DNA of 21,394 nt from Vulcanimicrobiia bacterium (GCA_024281135.1 JAMXLG010000389.1:1-21394), one strand, 5' to 3'. Counted from the first letter of the stretch, positions 8,851 through 15,974 are shown. Translations and numbers: made by a program. The notes: generated by a model from the letters alone, not told the origin.

Positions 8851-11166
8851 ATGCGACACGTGCCGCCCTACGCTCTGCTATGGATCGCGGGTGCGACGGT
8901 GCTTGGCGTGCTCATCGCTACGCCGTTATCGTCCGCCGATCGAAACCTCGTCGCGATCGCCATTGCACTTGGCGCCGCTGCGTTGTATCGGTTCCCGCGC
9001 GAGACCCGGCAGCTTCGTGCGCTTGCTGCCGCTGCCCTCGTCATTGCCGCCTGCTACGCTCACGTGCGTGAAGCAAGCGTCCCCTCTATCATTCCCACAC
9101 GCACCGCTCGATACACAGCCTATGTCGTCGATGAACGCGCACCGGATGCCGAGCTTCACACGTACGTGCTCGCCCTCGATAATGGTTTCCACCTACTTGC
9201 ATCCTTTACACGGAACGTTCCGCTCGGGGCGCGCCTCGTCGTTCGTGGACGACTTGAGCCGCTCGATGAGGCGCGCAATCCCGGCGAACCGAGTGAACGC
9301 GCAATCGAGGCGGAACACGGTATCACCGGGCGACTCGCGAGCGCCGCCGTGCTACAGATCCTTGATTCCAGTCCGAATTCGATCGGTGCGCGCGTCGCGC
9401 AACTTCACGCTCGCGCTTTGGCGCTGCTCCGCGCGCATCTACCGGAACCCGGCGCATCTATCGTCGCCGGAGAGTTGTGGGGCGATCGCAGCGCCTTGCC
9501 ACCCGAACTTCGCACCGAATTCCAAGAAACAGGAACGGTTCACGTTCTCGTTACCGCGGGTTTGCACGTCGGACTGATTGCATGGCTCGTCACCGCAATC
9601 TGCGGACGTCTAACGTTACGACGCGCGTACGCCTGCGTCGCTGCAATCGTTGCGGTGTGGATCTTCGCAATGTTCAGCGGCAGCAATCTTCCGGCAATTC
9701 GCGCCGCGACAATGGCAACCGCAATGCTCTCCGCACGTGCGTTCGGTCGTGCGACTCTTTCCTGGAATTCGCTCGCGCTCGCAGCAATCGCCGTTGTGCT
9801 AATCGTTCCGTCGAGCGTCTCGACACCATCGTTCTGGCTTTCGTTTTGTTGCGTCGGCGCAATTTTCGCGTGTGGTCCGGCCCTCGAACCCATCATCGAT
9901 CGCGTCGCACTCGACACGCGGATTCGCGAAGCGCTTCTGCTTACGCTTTCAACGCAACTCGGAACGTGGCCGATCAGCGCCGCGACGTTTCTGCAATTCT
10001 CGCCTTATGCGGTACTGGCAAACGTTGTGGTCGTACCGCTGGTTCCAGCCACGATGCTGCTCGGGATGCTCCAACTACTCGCAACGCCACTGTGGCCGCT
10101 CGCGCAAGCAGTCGCGAACCTCAACTCGTGGCTTCTAATCTGGACGGTGAGCACTGTTCACCTTTTGGCGTCGCTGCCCGGTTCAGTCATTCGCATGACG
10201 CCCGCGCCAACATGGTGCATCGCTTTATACGAATGTACGTTGATCGCCGCATCGGCACTTGCCGTTCGCAAAGGGTTGACGATCTCACTGGGCCTGCTCG
10301 TCGTCTCAACGTCGCTCGTGCTTCTTCCGCCGGCAACGATTGATACGCGGCTTCGCATCACGGTACTCGACGTGGGTCAAGCGGATGCCATCGTCATACA
10401 GACCCCGGCACACCACACGATATTGGTCGATTCCGGCGGGCGTCTCGAACGAGGTCCACAATCGGGTGATTCCTCCGCAGAACGAGTCGGCGAGCGCATC
10501 GTCGTGCCGTTTCTGTTACGTCAAGGTATCCATCAAATCGACGCATTGATAATTTCTCACCCGCATGGCGATCACGTCGCTGGTTGCGCACCGGTGTTGC
10601 GCGCGTTACGCGTTGCGGAGATCGCGGATAGTGGGCAAACCTACGGTGGACATGCGTATCATGATTGTCTCGATACCGCGACCGCGGATCACGTGCCGAT
10701 TGTGCAACCGCGCGCAGGAATGGTATGGCGCACAAACGATGGCGTGAAACTCACCTTCATTGGCCCGTCACTTCCATTCATCGGCGGGAAGAATGCAATC
10801 AACGATAATTCCGTCGCCTTCATCCTGCAATACGAACGGTTTCGCATGCTGTTCACCGGCGATGCTGGTGTCGCAGCGGAGCAACGCTTTCTCGATGAAG
10901 GGATTGATTTGCGATCTGACGTCTTGAAAGTCGGGCACCACGGCTCGGCGTATAGCTCCTCAGTAGAATTCATCGCCGCGGTTCATCCGCGTAGCGCGAT
11001 CATCTCGGTCGGACGGCACAATCTGTTCGGTCACCCGGCGCCGTCGACAATCAACACACTTATCGCGGAGCGTGGTGTCGTCTATCGCACGGATGAAGAC
11101 GGTGGCGTCACGGTAGTGACTGACGGCACAACCAGTACAGTACGATCACAAAACACAACACTGTAA
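8851..11166 (+). CDS. comEC: ComEC/Rec2 DNA-uptake channel protein
   Basis: ComEC forms the inner-membrane channel that carries single-stranded DNA into the cytoplasm during natural transformation. The 771 residues contain an N-terminal membrane part, an OB-like soluble domain (about residues 85-170), a long polytopic competence domain with the typical HVLVTAGLHVGLIAWL, and a C-terminal metallo-beta-lactamase-like domain. The metal ligands of that domain are intact: HPHGDH at 570-575, GD at 670-671 and HHG at 696-698, followed by FGHPAPST. The intact motifs suggest that the tail is an active nuclease or phosphodiesterase, as proposed for other ComEC proteins. It starts 36 bases from the divergent epimerase start. 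Diverged copies of its last 25-35 residues recur at 11979-12082 and 17090-17194. Confidence 0.95.
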   Translation: MRHVPPYALLWIAGATVLGVLIATPLSSADRNLVAIAIALGAAALYRFPRETRQLRALAAAALVIAACYAHVREASVPSIIPTRTARYTAYVVDERAPDAELHTYVLALDNGFHLLASFTRNVPLGARLVVRGRLEPLDEARNPGEPSERAIEAEHGITGRLASAAVLQILDSSPNSIGARVAQLHARALALLRAHLPEPGASIVAGELWGDRSALPPELRTEFQETGTVHVLVTAGLHVGLIAWLVTAICGRLTLRRAYACVAAIVAVWIFAMFSGSNLPAIRAATMATAMLSARAFGRATLSWNSLALAAIAVVLIVPSSVSTPSFWLSFCCVGAIFACGPALEPIIDRVALDTRIREALLLTLSTQLGTWPISAATFLQFSPYAVLANVVVVPLVPATMLLGMLQLLATPLWPLAQAVANLNSWLLIWTVSTVHLLASLPGSVIRMTPAPTWCIALYECTLIAASALAVRKGLTISLGLLVVSTSLVLLPPATIDTRLRITVLDVGQADAIVIQTPAHHTILVDSGGRLERGPQSGDSSAERVGERIVVPFLLRQGIHQIDALIISHPHGDHVAGCAPVLRALRVAEIADSGQTYGGHAYHDCLDTATADHVPIVQPRAGMVWRTNDGVKLTFIGPSLPFIGGKNAINDNSVAFILQYERFRMLFTGDAGVAAEQRFLDEGIDLRSDVLKVGHHGSAYSSSVEFIAAVHPRSAIISVGRHNLFGHPAPSTINTLIAERGVVYRTDEDGGVTVVTDGTTSTVRSQNTTL

Positions 11167-11207
11167 TTCAACGCGCGGGGCTTGCACTATGCGCCGCTCG
11201 AAGTAGT

Positions 11208-11360
11208 TTGCAGCGGCTGTTGTATCAGGAACTGCCAATCGCACTGATCTATCGACGCGGTGAAATCAACGCGTTCACCGACCGGCTAGAGGGACAATCG
11301 ACCGCGCTTTCGCCCGCCGGTGCACTTTGGAACGTCGACAAATGGTATCTCACGCGCTAA
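11208..11360 (+). pseudogene. C-terminal fragment of a peptide ABC-transporter substrate-binding protein
   Basis: The 50 codons before the TAA at 11358-11360 read LQRLLYQELPIALIYRRGEI, then NAFTDRLEG, and end WNVDKWYLTR. This looks like the C-terminus of family 5 (oligopeptide/dipeptide) periplasmic binding proteins, which often end in a Trp-Asn-rich strand before the last helix. No start codon or N-terminal part precedes it; the frame runs back into comEC in a different phase. It begins about 41 bases after the comEC stop and its own stop directly touches the stop of the convergent gene at 11361. It is most simply a leftover of a deleted gene. Confidence 0.6.
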
Positions 11361-11942
11361 CTATATGTGCGTCTGGTCGCTGATCACATTCGTCTCCCAC
11401 GTTTTCCCGTGATCGCTCGAGAAGGCTTGTTCGAAGTGTGCCCCTTGCGCGGTCCAACGAAAGCGAACGATAACCGGTGTGCCTTGCCATGTGTCGTCTG
11501 CGAAAAATTCACCGAAACCGTTCGCATTGAAGTGACCGACTTGCGGAGGCGGTATTAAGCCGCGATCGCGCAACCCCCACCATATCGACCATTGATGCGT
11601 TTGCGCGCTGTACATGCGAAGCGTGACGCCGTAAATTGTGCGGTTCGGACAGTGCCATTCCGTGTCTTCGCGATTTCCGCTGCCGCCGTAAATGCCGCCC
11701 CAAATCGGACGCATTTCGCCCGTTGCCGTGCACTCGTACCACTCGTGACTGTTCTTGAGCCGCTCTTTGAGCATGCGAATGTGGTAACGCCATTTGCCGA
11801 GTAGGAAATTGAAGTCGTTGTGTCCGTCGCGTGTGGTTGGCGTGATAAGCGCGGTTGCACCGGGTTCTGCGCCGCGTACGGCGACAAATGGCGCCATTGC
11901 GGCAAATACAAAGAGTATGACTAAGAGCATGCGCTTCTTCAT
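11361..11942 (-). CDS. Exported lipocalin-like (DUF1579-type) protein
   Basis: From the ATG at 11942 the protein has 193 residues and a clear signal peptide (MKKRMLLVILFVFAAMAPFV... then RGAEPG). The mature part begins with DFNFLLGKWRYHIRMLKERL, the usual opening strand and Trp of DUF1579/lipocalin-like barrels, continues with several Trp-rich strands (HQWSIWWGLRDRG) and ends with SSDHGKTWETNVI. It contains two cysteines (YECTA, WHCPN) that could pair outside the cytoplasm. Such proteins may bind small hydrophobic ligands, but no function is established. The longer frame from 12056 is discarded because it would cross the promoter and the signal peptide would be internal. It resembles the gene at 12093-12635 in fold but not closely in sequence. 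Confidence 0.8.
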   Translation of the reverse strand: MKKRMLLVILFVFAAMAPFVAVRGAEPGATALITPTTRDGHNDFNFLLGKWRYHIRMLKERLKNSHEWYECTATGEMRPIWGGIYGGSGNREDTEWHCPNRTIYGVTLRMYSAQTHQWSIWWGLRDRGLIPPPQVGHFNANGFGEFFADDTWQGTPVIVRFRWTAQGAHFEQAFSSDHGKTWETNVISDQTHI

Positions 11943-11949
11943 ACCGACT

Positions 11950-11977
11950 ATTATACTAGGACTATAATTATAGTCAA
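11950..11977 (-). promoter_or_regulatory. Near-consensus sigma-70 promoter giving a probable leaderless transcript
   Basis: On the minus strand TTGACT (11977-11972) and TATAAT (11955-11950) are separated by 16 bases. Only seven bases separate the -10 from the ATG at 11942, so transcription should begin at or within one or two bases of the start codon, leaving no room for a ribosome binding site. Confidence 0.75.
11960..11975. promoter_or_regulatory. Perfect 16-bp palindrome, likely operator
   Basis: GACTATAATTATAGTC reads the same on both strands. It overlaps the -35 hexamer and fills most of the spacer of the promoter of the 11361-11942 gene, the classic place for a dimeric repressor of the BlaI, MarR, PadR or TetR kind. 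The regulator that binds it is not identified. Confidence 0.65.
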
Positions 11978-11978
11978 G

Positions 11979-12082
11979 ATTGTGTTCGGTCATCCCGCGC
12001 CATCTACGATCGAGACGCTCGAGCGCGCCCATGTGGTAGTCCTGCGGACGGACCAAAACGGTGCCGTTACGCTAGTTCCGTA
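11979..12082 (+). pseudogene. Orphan ComEC C-terminal tail (second copy)
   Basis: This stretch reads VFGHPAPSTIETLERAHVVV, then LRTDQNGAVTLVP and a TAG at 12080-12082. It aligns without gaps to the end of the intact ComEC (LFGHPAPSTINTLIAERGVV, then YRTDEDGGVTVVT). The DNA is clearly diverged from the intact copy, so it is not a recent exact duplication. No start codon or upstream ComEC sequence is present; the homology begins right beside the promoter and palindrome of the minus-strand gene. The reading frame has no internal stop. Confidence 0.72.
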
Positions 12083-12092
12083 GCTGGTTAGC

Positions 12093-12635
12093 TCACGCCG
12101 CCCTCACCGCGGTAACCTGAATGATCGTGATCCACGTTCGGCCCCTGTCCGCGGAGACTTGAACCATCGTCGTTTGCTTATCGAGTGCAAGAAAGACAAA
12201 CGTGGTGCGGAATACGAGCGTCTTCCCATTTTCTGGAACGTCGCGCAACGTGACCCATGCGTTCCCGTTCTGCGTCAGTTTTTCAACAGAGGATGGCCTG
12301 TCCTTATGTATTTGCGCAAGCCTGTAGGCCTTTGCCGACGGACTGTAGCTCATTACGGATAGATCGTCATGTGGCGGGTTGTCCGAGAAGTAATCGCAAA
12401 TGACGTAGCCCTTGTTCGCGCTCCAAGTGCAATCGGCAACGCCTGTGTCGGCATGTGCATGGCTATATTTTGTTTCGTAGATCTGACCGCTGAAGGTCCA
12501 GCGGCCCACCCAGATTCCGAGCTTCTCTGACGGATCGGAAGCTGCTGAAGCGTCTGCCATGCCGGCAATTTTCACCGCTGCAAAAGCCAAGGCTGAGAAA
12601 AGCACGAGGCAGTGCATCCGCATTACACAAATCAT
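12093..12635 (-). CDS. Exported lipocalin-like (DUF1579-type) protein, last gene of the exported operon
   Basis: This 180-residue protein has a signal peptide (MRMHCLVLFSALAFAAVKIA) and a small mature domain that opens with LGIWVGRWTFSG and ends with VSADRGRTWITIIQVTAV. The opening Gly-x-Trp strand and closing Gly-Arg-Thr-Trp strand match the lipocalin-like/DUF1579 layout of its neighbour at 11361-11942. Two cysteines (DCTW, VICDY) are spaced to pair. The first ATG (12635) overlaps the stop codon of the upstream lipoprotein gene as ATGA, which shows coupling and supports this start; ATGs at 12623 and 12617 are alternatives. The role is unknown; lipid or small-ligand binding is a guess from the fold. 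Confidence 0.75.
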   Translation of the reverse strand: MICVMRMHCLVLFSALAFAAVKIAGMADASAASDPSEKLGIWVGRWTFSGQIYETKYSHAHADTGVADCTWSANKGYVICDYFSDNPPHDDLSVMSYSPSAKAYRLAQIHKDRPSSVEKLTQNGNAWVTLRDVPENGKTLVFRTTFVFLALDKQTTMVQVSADRGRTWITIIQVTAVRAA

Positions 12636-13327
12636 TTCGGAGCCGGCGAACCGTCCGACCAGTATGGAGCGAGGATGACGACGGTCACAGGTTCATACGA
12701 TCGAAATGTCGCCGTTGCCGGTGAGATGATCGGCGATCCTTTGAAGCCGACGGCCCACGTGTCCAGTTTGTCTTTGGCGACAAACGGCATGATATGGGGA
12801 CGCCACGGCCCCGCAACGCCATCGTTGAGGTAGCTCTCTTTGGAAAGCATCAACGCGAACCCGCGCGGTTCGGTGAACTGATGATCCGCGTACGCGGCCT
12901 GCGACTTCGTTGCAATCTGTTCGCGTGTATCACCGGCCAGGGCCCATTTCGCTCGCGCCAGATAAAACGGCAACACGCTTTGCACGGCATCCGGATTGAG
13001 ACAGGCCGCTCCGCGTCCTTTCGGATTCCAGAATTCGGGATCGTCGATGCCCGCCGACCACATCCGACCGACCAAACACACCCAGCCGTTGCTTCCCTTC
13101 GCGGCGACCTCGTAGCCGCTCTTGGTCATCACAAGCACTTCGGCGTTGGAAGACAGTGATGCCGGTGCCGCGCTACGCGCCATTTCAATCTCTGCATCAC
13201 GAGGCATCATGTATTTCGAAACGGGAGCCATCGTCGGATACGGATTGCTGGTCGGCGTCTGACCGTGCGCGGCGGTGCAGGACGTAAGTAAGACGATAAG
13301 CGCCGCGCACGCGATGTCGTTTCTCAT
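12632..13327 (-). CDS. Lipoprotein of unknown function, copy B
   Basis: This is a 231-residue lipoprotein with the lipobox LLTSC (Cys17), so it should be lipid-anchored in the envelope. The mature domain contains SNPYPTMAPVSKYMMPRDAE, GSNGWVCLVGRMW, DDPEFWNPKGRGAACLNP and GPWRPHIMPFV. It has no domain I can name, though I recognise the pattern from uncharacterised exported proteins of Acidobacteria and Bacteroidetes. By hand alignment it is about 84% identical to copy A at 14398-15099, with most changes in the signal peptide. The ATG at 13327 is fixed by AGGAGG six bases upstream; the longer frame from 13453 is not used. It lies between the MetX-like gene and the lipocalin-like gene in one operon. 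Confidence 0.85.
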   Translation of the reverse strand: MRNDIACAALIVLLTSCTAAHGQTPTSNPYPTMAPVSKYMMPRDAEIEMARSAAPASLSSNAEVLVMTKSGYEVAAKGSNGWVCLVGRMWSAGIDDPEFWNPKGRGAACLNPDAVQSVLPFYLARAKWALAGDTREQIATKSQAAYADHQFTEPRGFALMLSKESYLNDGVAGPWRPHIMPFVAKDKLDTWAVGFKGSPIISPATATFRSYEPVTVVILAPYWSDGSPAPK

Positions 13328-13333
13328 AGTTGT

Positions 13334-13339
13334 CCTCCT
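13334..13339 (-). promoter_or_regulatory. Strong ribosome binding site of lipoprotein copy B
   Basis: AGGAGG on the minus strand ends six bases before the ATG at 13327. It is the strongest Shine-Dalgarno sequence in the operon, where most other genes rely on overlapping stop and start codons. Confidence 0.8.
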
Positions 13340-13386
13340 AAGCGCGCGAGAGCGATCGCGGTTTCCTTTATCTGGGCTGGACGGCG

Positions 13387-13401
13387 CCATCACCGTGATG
13401 G
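13387..13401. repeat. 15-base inverted repeat spanning the MetX-like stop codon
   Basis: CCATCAC, one base, GTGATGG: a perfect 7+1+7 inverted repeat covers the stop codon of the MetX-like gene, 60 bases before lipoprotein B. The loop of one base is too tight for a good RNA hairpin and there is no T-run, so it is not a classical terminator; it may be a protein site or chance. Confidence 0.35.
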
Positions 13402-14394
13402 AGAACCTTTCAGAAAAGCGTCGAGGATCGGACGGACATCGTCCACCTGGCAATAGAAGGCGACATGCCCGCAGTCGCCGTTGAGAACGAACGTTTTCGC
13501 GTGGACCAAGTGCGCGAACTCCAGAGCCGGCGCCGGATTGACCGCATGATCTTGTTGCGACGCCACAATTAGCATCGGGGCACGCACACGCGCCGCCGCT
13601 TCGCTCAGCGTTCCCCCGTGCGTTATGTCGTGCGCAATCACTGCCTCCAGCTGCGCGCGCCAGTCGTCGCTATCGAACGACGAACCGTTAGGGGCGATCG
13701 CGTCCTTGTAAAACTTCGCGAACTCGGCGCGAGACGTGCGCTTAATGCGATATTCCGGTGTGGACACAATCGCCGCGTGGATAAGGCGTACGGCGGTCAT
13801 ATTCGGCAGCGCCGCCAGTTCTTCGTTGTAAACCAATAGGTCGTAGCTCGTGGGTTGCGGGCTACCGACGATCGGAACCACCTCATCCATGAATTCGGGA
13901 TATTGAACGGCCCATTGAAACGCTTGCATTCCGCCCATCGAGACGCCGACGACCGCGTGAAGGTGAGATATGCCGAGTGCCGCCATTAGCGCGTGCTCGG
14001 ACGCAACCATGTCCTCGATTGTGATACTCGGGAAGGCCGCGCCGGACTGTGACGAGCTCGTTGAAGGGGAGCACGAAATTCCGTCGCCGAGTGCGTCGAC
14101 CACGATGACGAAATAGCGAGAAGGATCGAAGAGCGGATGCTTCTGATCGAAGAAGGAAACTGCCGTATCACTCTGCATTGTGAACGCAGTTGGAAAAAGA
14201 ATCGCGTTCGACTTTGCCGCATTCAGGTTTCCCAACGTGCGGTAGCCGAGCTCGCATGCGTGAATCGATTGGCCGCTCACGAGTTTGAAGTCGCCAAGAT
14301 CGGCGAAACGCTGTGCGGATGGTGGCGTCTGCGCAGCGGCCGGCAAGACCGCCAAGGCAACGCTGAGAAATCCCGCCGCAATGAATTCTCGCAT
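13390..14394 (-). CDS. Exported alpha/beta hydrolase of the homoserine O-acetyltransferase (MetX) family
   Basis: This 334-residue protein has the MetX fold: LGYRTLGNLNAAKSNAILFP near the N-terminus, FVIVVDALGDG, the nucleophile elbow GVSMGGMQAFQW with Ser152, an acid in SQQDH (Asp282) and the final GDCGH (His310), so the Ser-Asp-His triad is complete. True MetX is cytoplasmic and makes O-acetyl-homoserine for methionine synthesis, but this protein starts with a signal peptide ending in PAAAQ at residue 22. It therefore acts outside the cytoplasm, where acetyl-CoA is absent, and is more likely a hydrolase or an acyltransferase with another donor. ATG 14394 follows the lipoprotein A stop (14398) by three bases; a GTG directly before it is also in frame. 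It sits between the two lipoprotein copies. Confidence 0.86.
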   Translation of the reverse strand: MREFIAAGFLSVALAVLPAAAQTPPSAQRFADLGDFKLVSGQSIHACELGYRTLGNLNAAKSNAILFPTAFTMQSDTAVSFFDQKHPLFDPSRYFVIVVDALGDGISCSPSTSSSQSGAAFPSITIEDMVASEHALMAALGISHLHAVVGVSMGGMQAFQWAVQYPEFMDEVVPIVGSPQPTSYDLLVYNEELAALPNMTAVRLIHAAIVSTPEYRIKRTSRAEFAKFYKDAIAPNGSSFDSDDWRAQLEAVIAHDITHGGTLSEAAARVRAPMLIVASQQDHAVNPAPALEFAHLVHAKTFVLNGDCGHVAFYCQVDDVRPILDAFLKGSPSR

Positions 14395-14397
14395 CAC

Positions 14398-15099
14398 CTA
14401 TTTCAAGGGCGGCGCAGGCGAGCCGTCTGACCAGTACGGAGCGAGGATAACGAGCGTCACCGGCTCGTACGAGCGAAATGTGTCAGTTGCCGGTGAGAGG
14501 ATACCCGACCCCTTGAAAACAGCAGCCCACGTAGACAATTTGTCTTTGGCTACGAACGGCATGATGTGCGGGCGCCACGGGCCGTGTACGCCATCGTTGA
14601 GATAACTCTGTTTTGAGAGCATCAACGCGAACCCACGCGGTTCGGGGACCTGGTGAGCGGTGTAGGCTGCCTGCGACTTCGCCGCAATCTCTTCGCGCGT
14701 GTCACCGGCCAGCGCCCATTTCGTGCGCGCAAGGTACGACGGCAACACGGTTTGCGCCGCATCCGGGTTGAGGCAGGCCGCTCCGCGTCCCTTTGGGTTC
14801 CAGAATTCGGGATCGTCGATGCCCGCACCCCACATGCGCCCGACAATACACACCCAGCCGTTGCTGCCTTTCGCGGCTATTTCATAGCCGCTCTTGCTCA
14901 TCACGAGCACTTCGGCATTGGCGGAGAGCGACGCCGGTGCGGCGCTGCGCGCCATAGCAATTTCAGCATCGCGTGGCATCATGTATTTCGAGAGCGGTGC
15001 CATCGTTGGATACGGGTTGCTCGCCGGCGCTTGACCGCGTGCGGGTGCGCAGGCGGTCAATAAAACGATGAGGCCTGCGACGACGACGTTGTTTCTCAT
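14398..15099 (-). CDS. Lipoprotein of unknown function, copy A
   Basis: This 233-residue lipoprotein has the lipobox LLTAC (Cys17) and shares nearly all of its mature domain with copy B, including MMPRDAEI, GSNGWVC, DDPEFWNPKGRGAACLNP and WSDGSPAP at the C-terminus. Three cysteines remain in the mature domain besides the lipidated one or are close to it (GWVC, AACLNP), allowing a disulfide. Its ATG overlaps the stop of the DJ-1/PfpI gene as ATGA and its stop is three bases from the MetX-like start, so all three should be translated together. No catalytic motif is recognisable. The strict conservation of two paralogues inside one operon suggests a structural or binding role tied to the neighbouring enzymes. 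Confidence 0.86.
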   Translation of the reverse strand: MRNNVVVAGLIVLLTACAPARGQAPASNPYPTMAPLSKYMMPRDAEIAMARSAAPASLSANAEVLVMSKSGYEIAAKGSNGWVCIVGRMWGAGIDDPEFWNPKGRGAACLNPDAAQTVLPSYLARTKWALAGDTREEIAAKSQAAYTAHQVPEPRGFALMLSKQSYLNDGVHGPWRPHIMPFVAKDKLSTWAAVFKGSGILSPATDTFRSYEPVTLVILAPYWSDGSPAPPLK

Positions 15100-15893
15100 A
15101 GCTGACCTTTCGAAGCGAGACGCTCACGAGCGATCGAAACTTCCTTTTGATTTGCGGCCACAAGGCGCGCATACCCAGCCCGAGTTTCACGATCGATCTT
15201 CTCTCCGGCTTTTGCTTCGCTCCCCGCGTCGAACGGTGGCTGCGGGTCGTACTCAAGCATCAGTTGGATCATGCGAGCCTGATCGTCGCTACGAAGTTTT
15301 GCCGCCATTGTCAGTCCGAAGTCAAAGCCCGCGGTCACGCCGGCGCCGGTGATTCGGTTACGATCGACCACAACACGTTCGGTGACCGGGATCGCGCCGA
15401 GCGTTGCGAGCATTTCGTGAACGACCCAATGCGTCGTCGCGTGACACCCGCGCAGCAATCCGGCTGAAGCGAGAATAAGCGATCCCGTGCAGACGCTCGT
15501 AACGTATTCCGCGGTTGGACCAACCCGTTGCAAAAATCCGATGACGTCTGCGTCGTTCATCATCGCATACGATCTGGTGCCTCCGGGGACGAACAGTACA
15601 GTCAGTCCAGGCGCAACGTCGTCAAACGTCTGCGTCGGAACGATCGGTACGCCCGAGTCGCTGGTAACGGTTTTCCGGTCTTTCCACGCGAGCTGGACGT
15701 CGGTGTTCCCGATCGCGCTGAAGATTAGCTGCGGCGCCATCAGGTCGAGCGTGGTCATCCCAGGATATATGACCATCGCGATGCGCTGGGCGCGCGATGC
15801 ATCGTGAGAACCGGGCGAGCCGGCTGCGAACGTTTTTGTTGCAAGCGCCCCGGCAGTAGCGGCGGTGAGCGCGGTAAACGTCGATCGCTTCAT
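15096..15893 (-). CDS. Exported DJ-1/PfpI family protein (isonitrile hydratase-like)
   Basis: The 265 residues comprise an N-terminal export signal (MKRSTFTALTAATAGALATK then TFAAG) and one DJ-1/PfpI domain. The domain shows VIYPGMTTLDLMAP, VLFVPGG, the nucleophile elbow SVCTGSLILASAGLL with Cys135, and ATTHW at 152-156, the arrangement of isonitrile hydratases and related class I glutamine-amidotransferase-like proteins. The signal has Lys-Arg before the hydrophobic core, so either Sec or a variant Tat route is possible. Most relatives are cytoplasmic, and export is unusual. It is the first gene of the exported operon. A GATACT at 15905-15910 could be a -10 element, which would leave a leader of only a few bases; no good -35 is seen. 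The reaction is unknown. Confidence 0.88.
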   Translation of the reverse strand: MKRSTFTALTAATAGALATKTFAAGSPGSHDASRAQRIAMVIYPGMTTLDLMAPQLIFSAIGNTDVQLAWKDRKTVTSDSGVPIVPTQTFDDVAPGLTVLFVPGGTRSYAMMNDADVIGFLQRVGPTAEYVTSVCTGSLILASAGLLRGCHATTHWVVHEMLATLGAIPVTERVVVDRNRITGAGVTAGFDFGLTMAAKLRSDDQARMIQLMLEYDPQPPFDAGSEAKAGEKIDRETRAGYARLVAANQKEVSIARERLASKGQL

Positions 15894-15956
15894 GTCCTGC
15901 GACTAGTATCCCGTCCCGCCGCCGAGCCTCGCTATACCGCTCGCTGCGCCGAAATG

Positions 15957-15974
15957 GCGTCTTACTGCAGACGC
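15957..15974. promoter_or_regulatory. Inverted repeat in the divergent operon/kinase intergenic region
   Basis: GCGTCT and AGACGC flank six bases in the 118-base gap between the DJ-1/PfpI gene and the histidine kinase. It lies upstream of both genes and could be an operator controlling either one. No T-run follows, so a terminator is unlikely. Confidence 0.35.

Noticed and set aside
8684..9577. A 297-codon plus-strand frame overlapping the epimerase and comEC starts
   Set aside because: Its composition is Ser/Arg/Pro-rich without domain signatures, and it is a shifted frame of comEC and antisense of the epimerase.
9477..10343. A 288-codon plus-strand frame inside comEC
   Set aside because: It is the +1 shadow of the ComEC membrane domain, rich in Arg and Asn, with no membrane or enzyme motif.
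12794..13159. Plus-strand frame antisense to lipoprotein B, with a similar frame at 14653-15063 antisense to copy A
   Set aside because: The two antisense frames resemble each other only because the lipoprotein genes are duplicated; they have no independent support.
13387..13401. Inverted repeat after the MetX-like gene as a transcription terminator
   Set aside because: The loop is a single base and no T-run follows on the minus strand, and the next gene with its strong ribosome site is evidently in the same operon.
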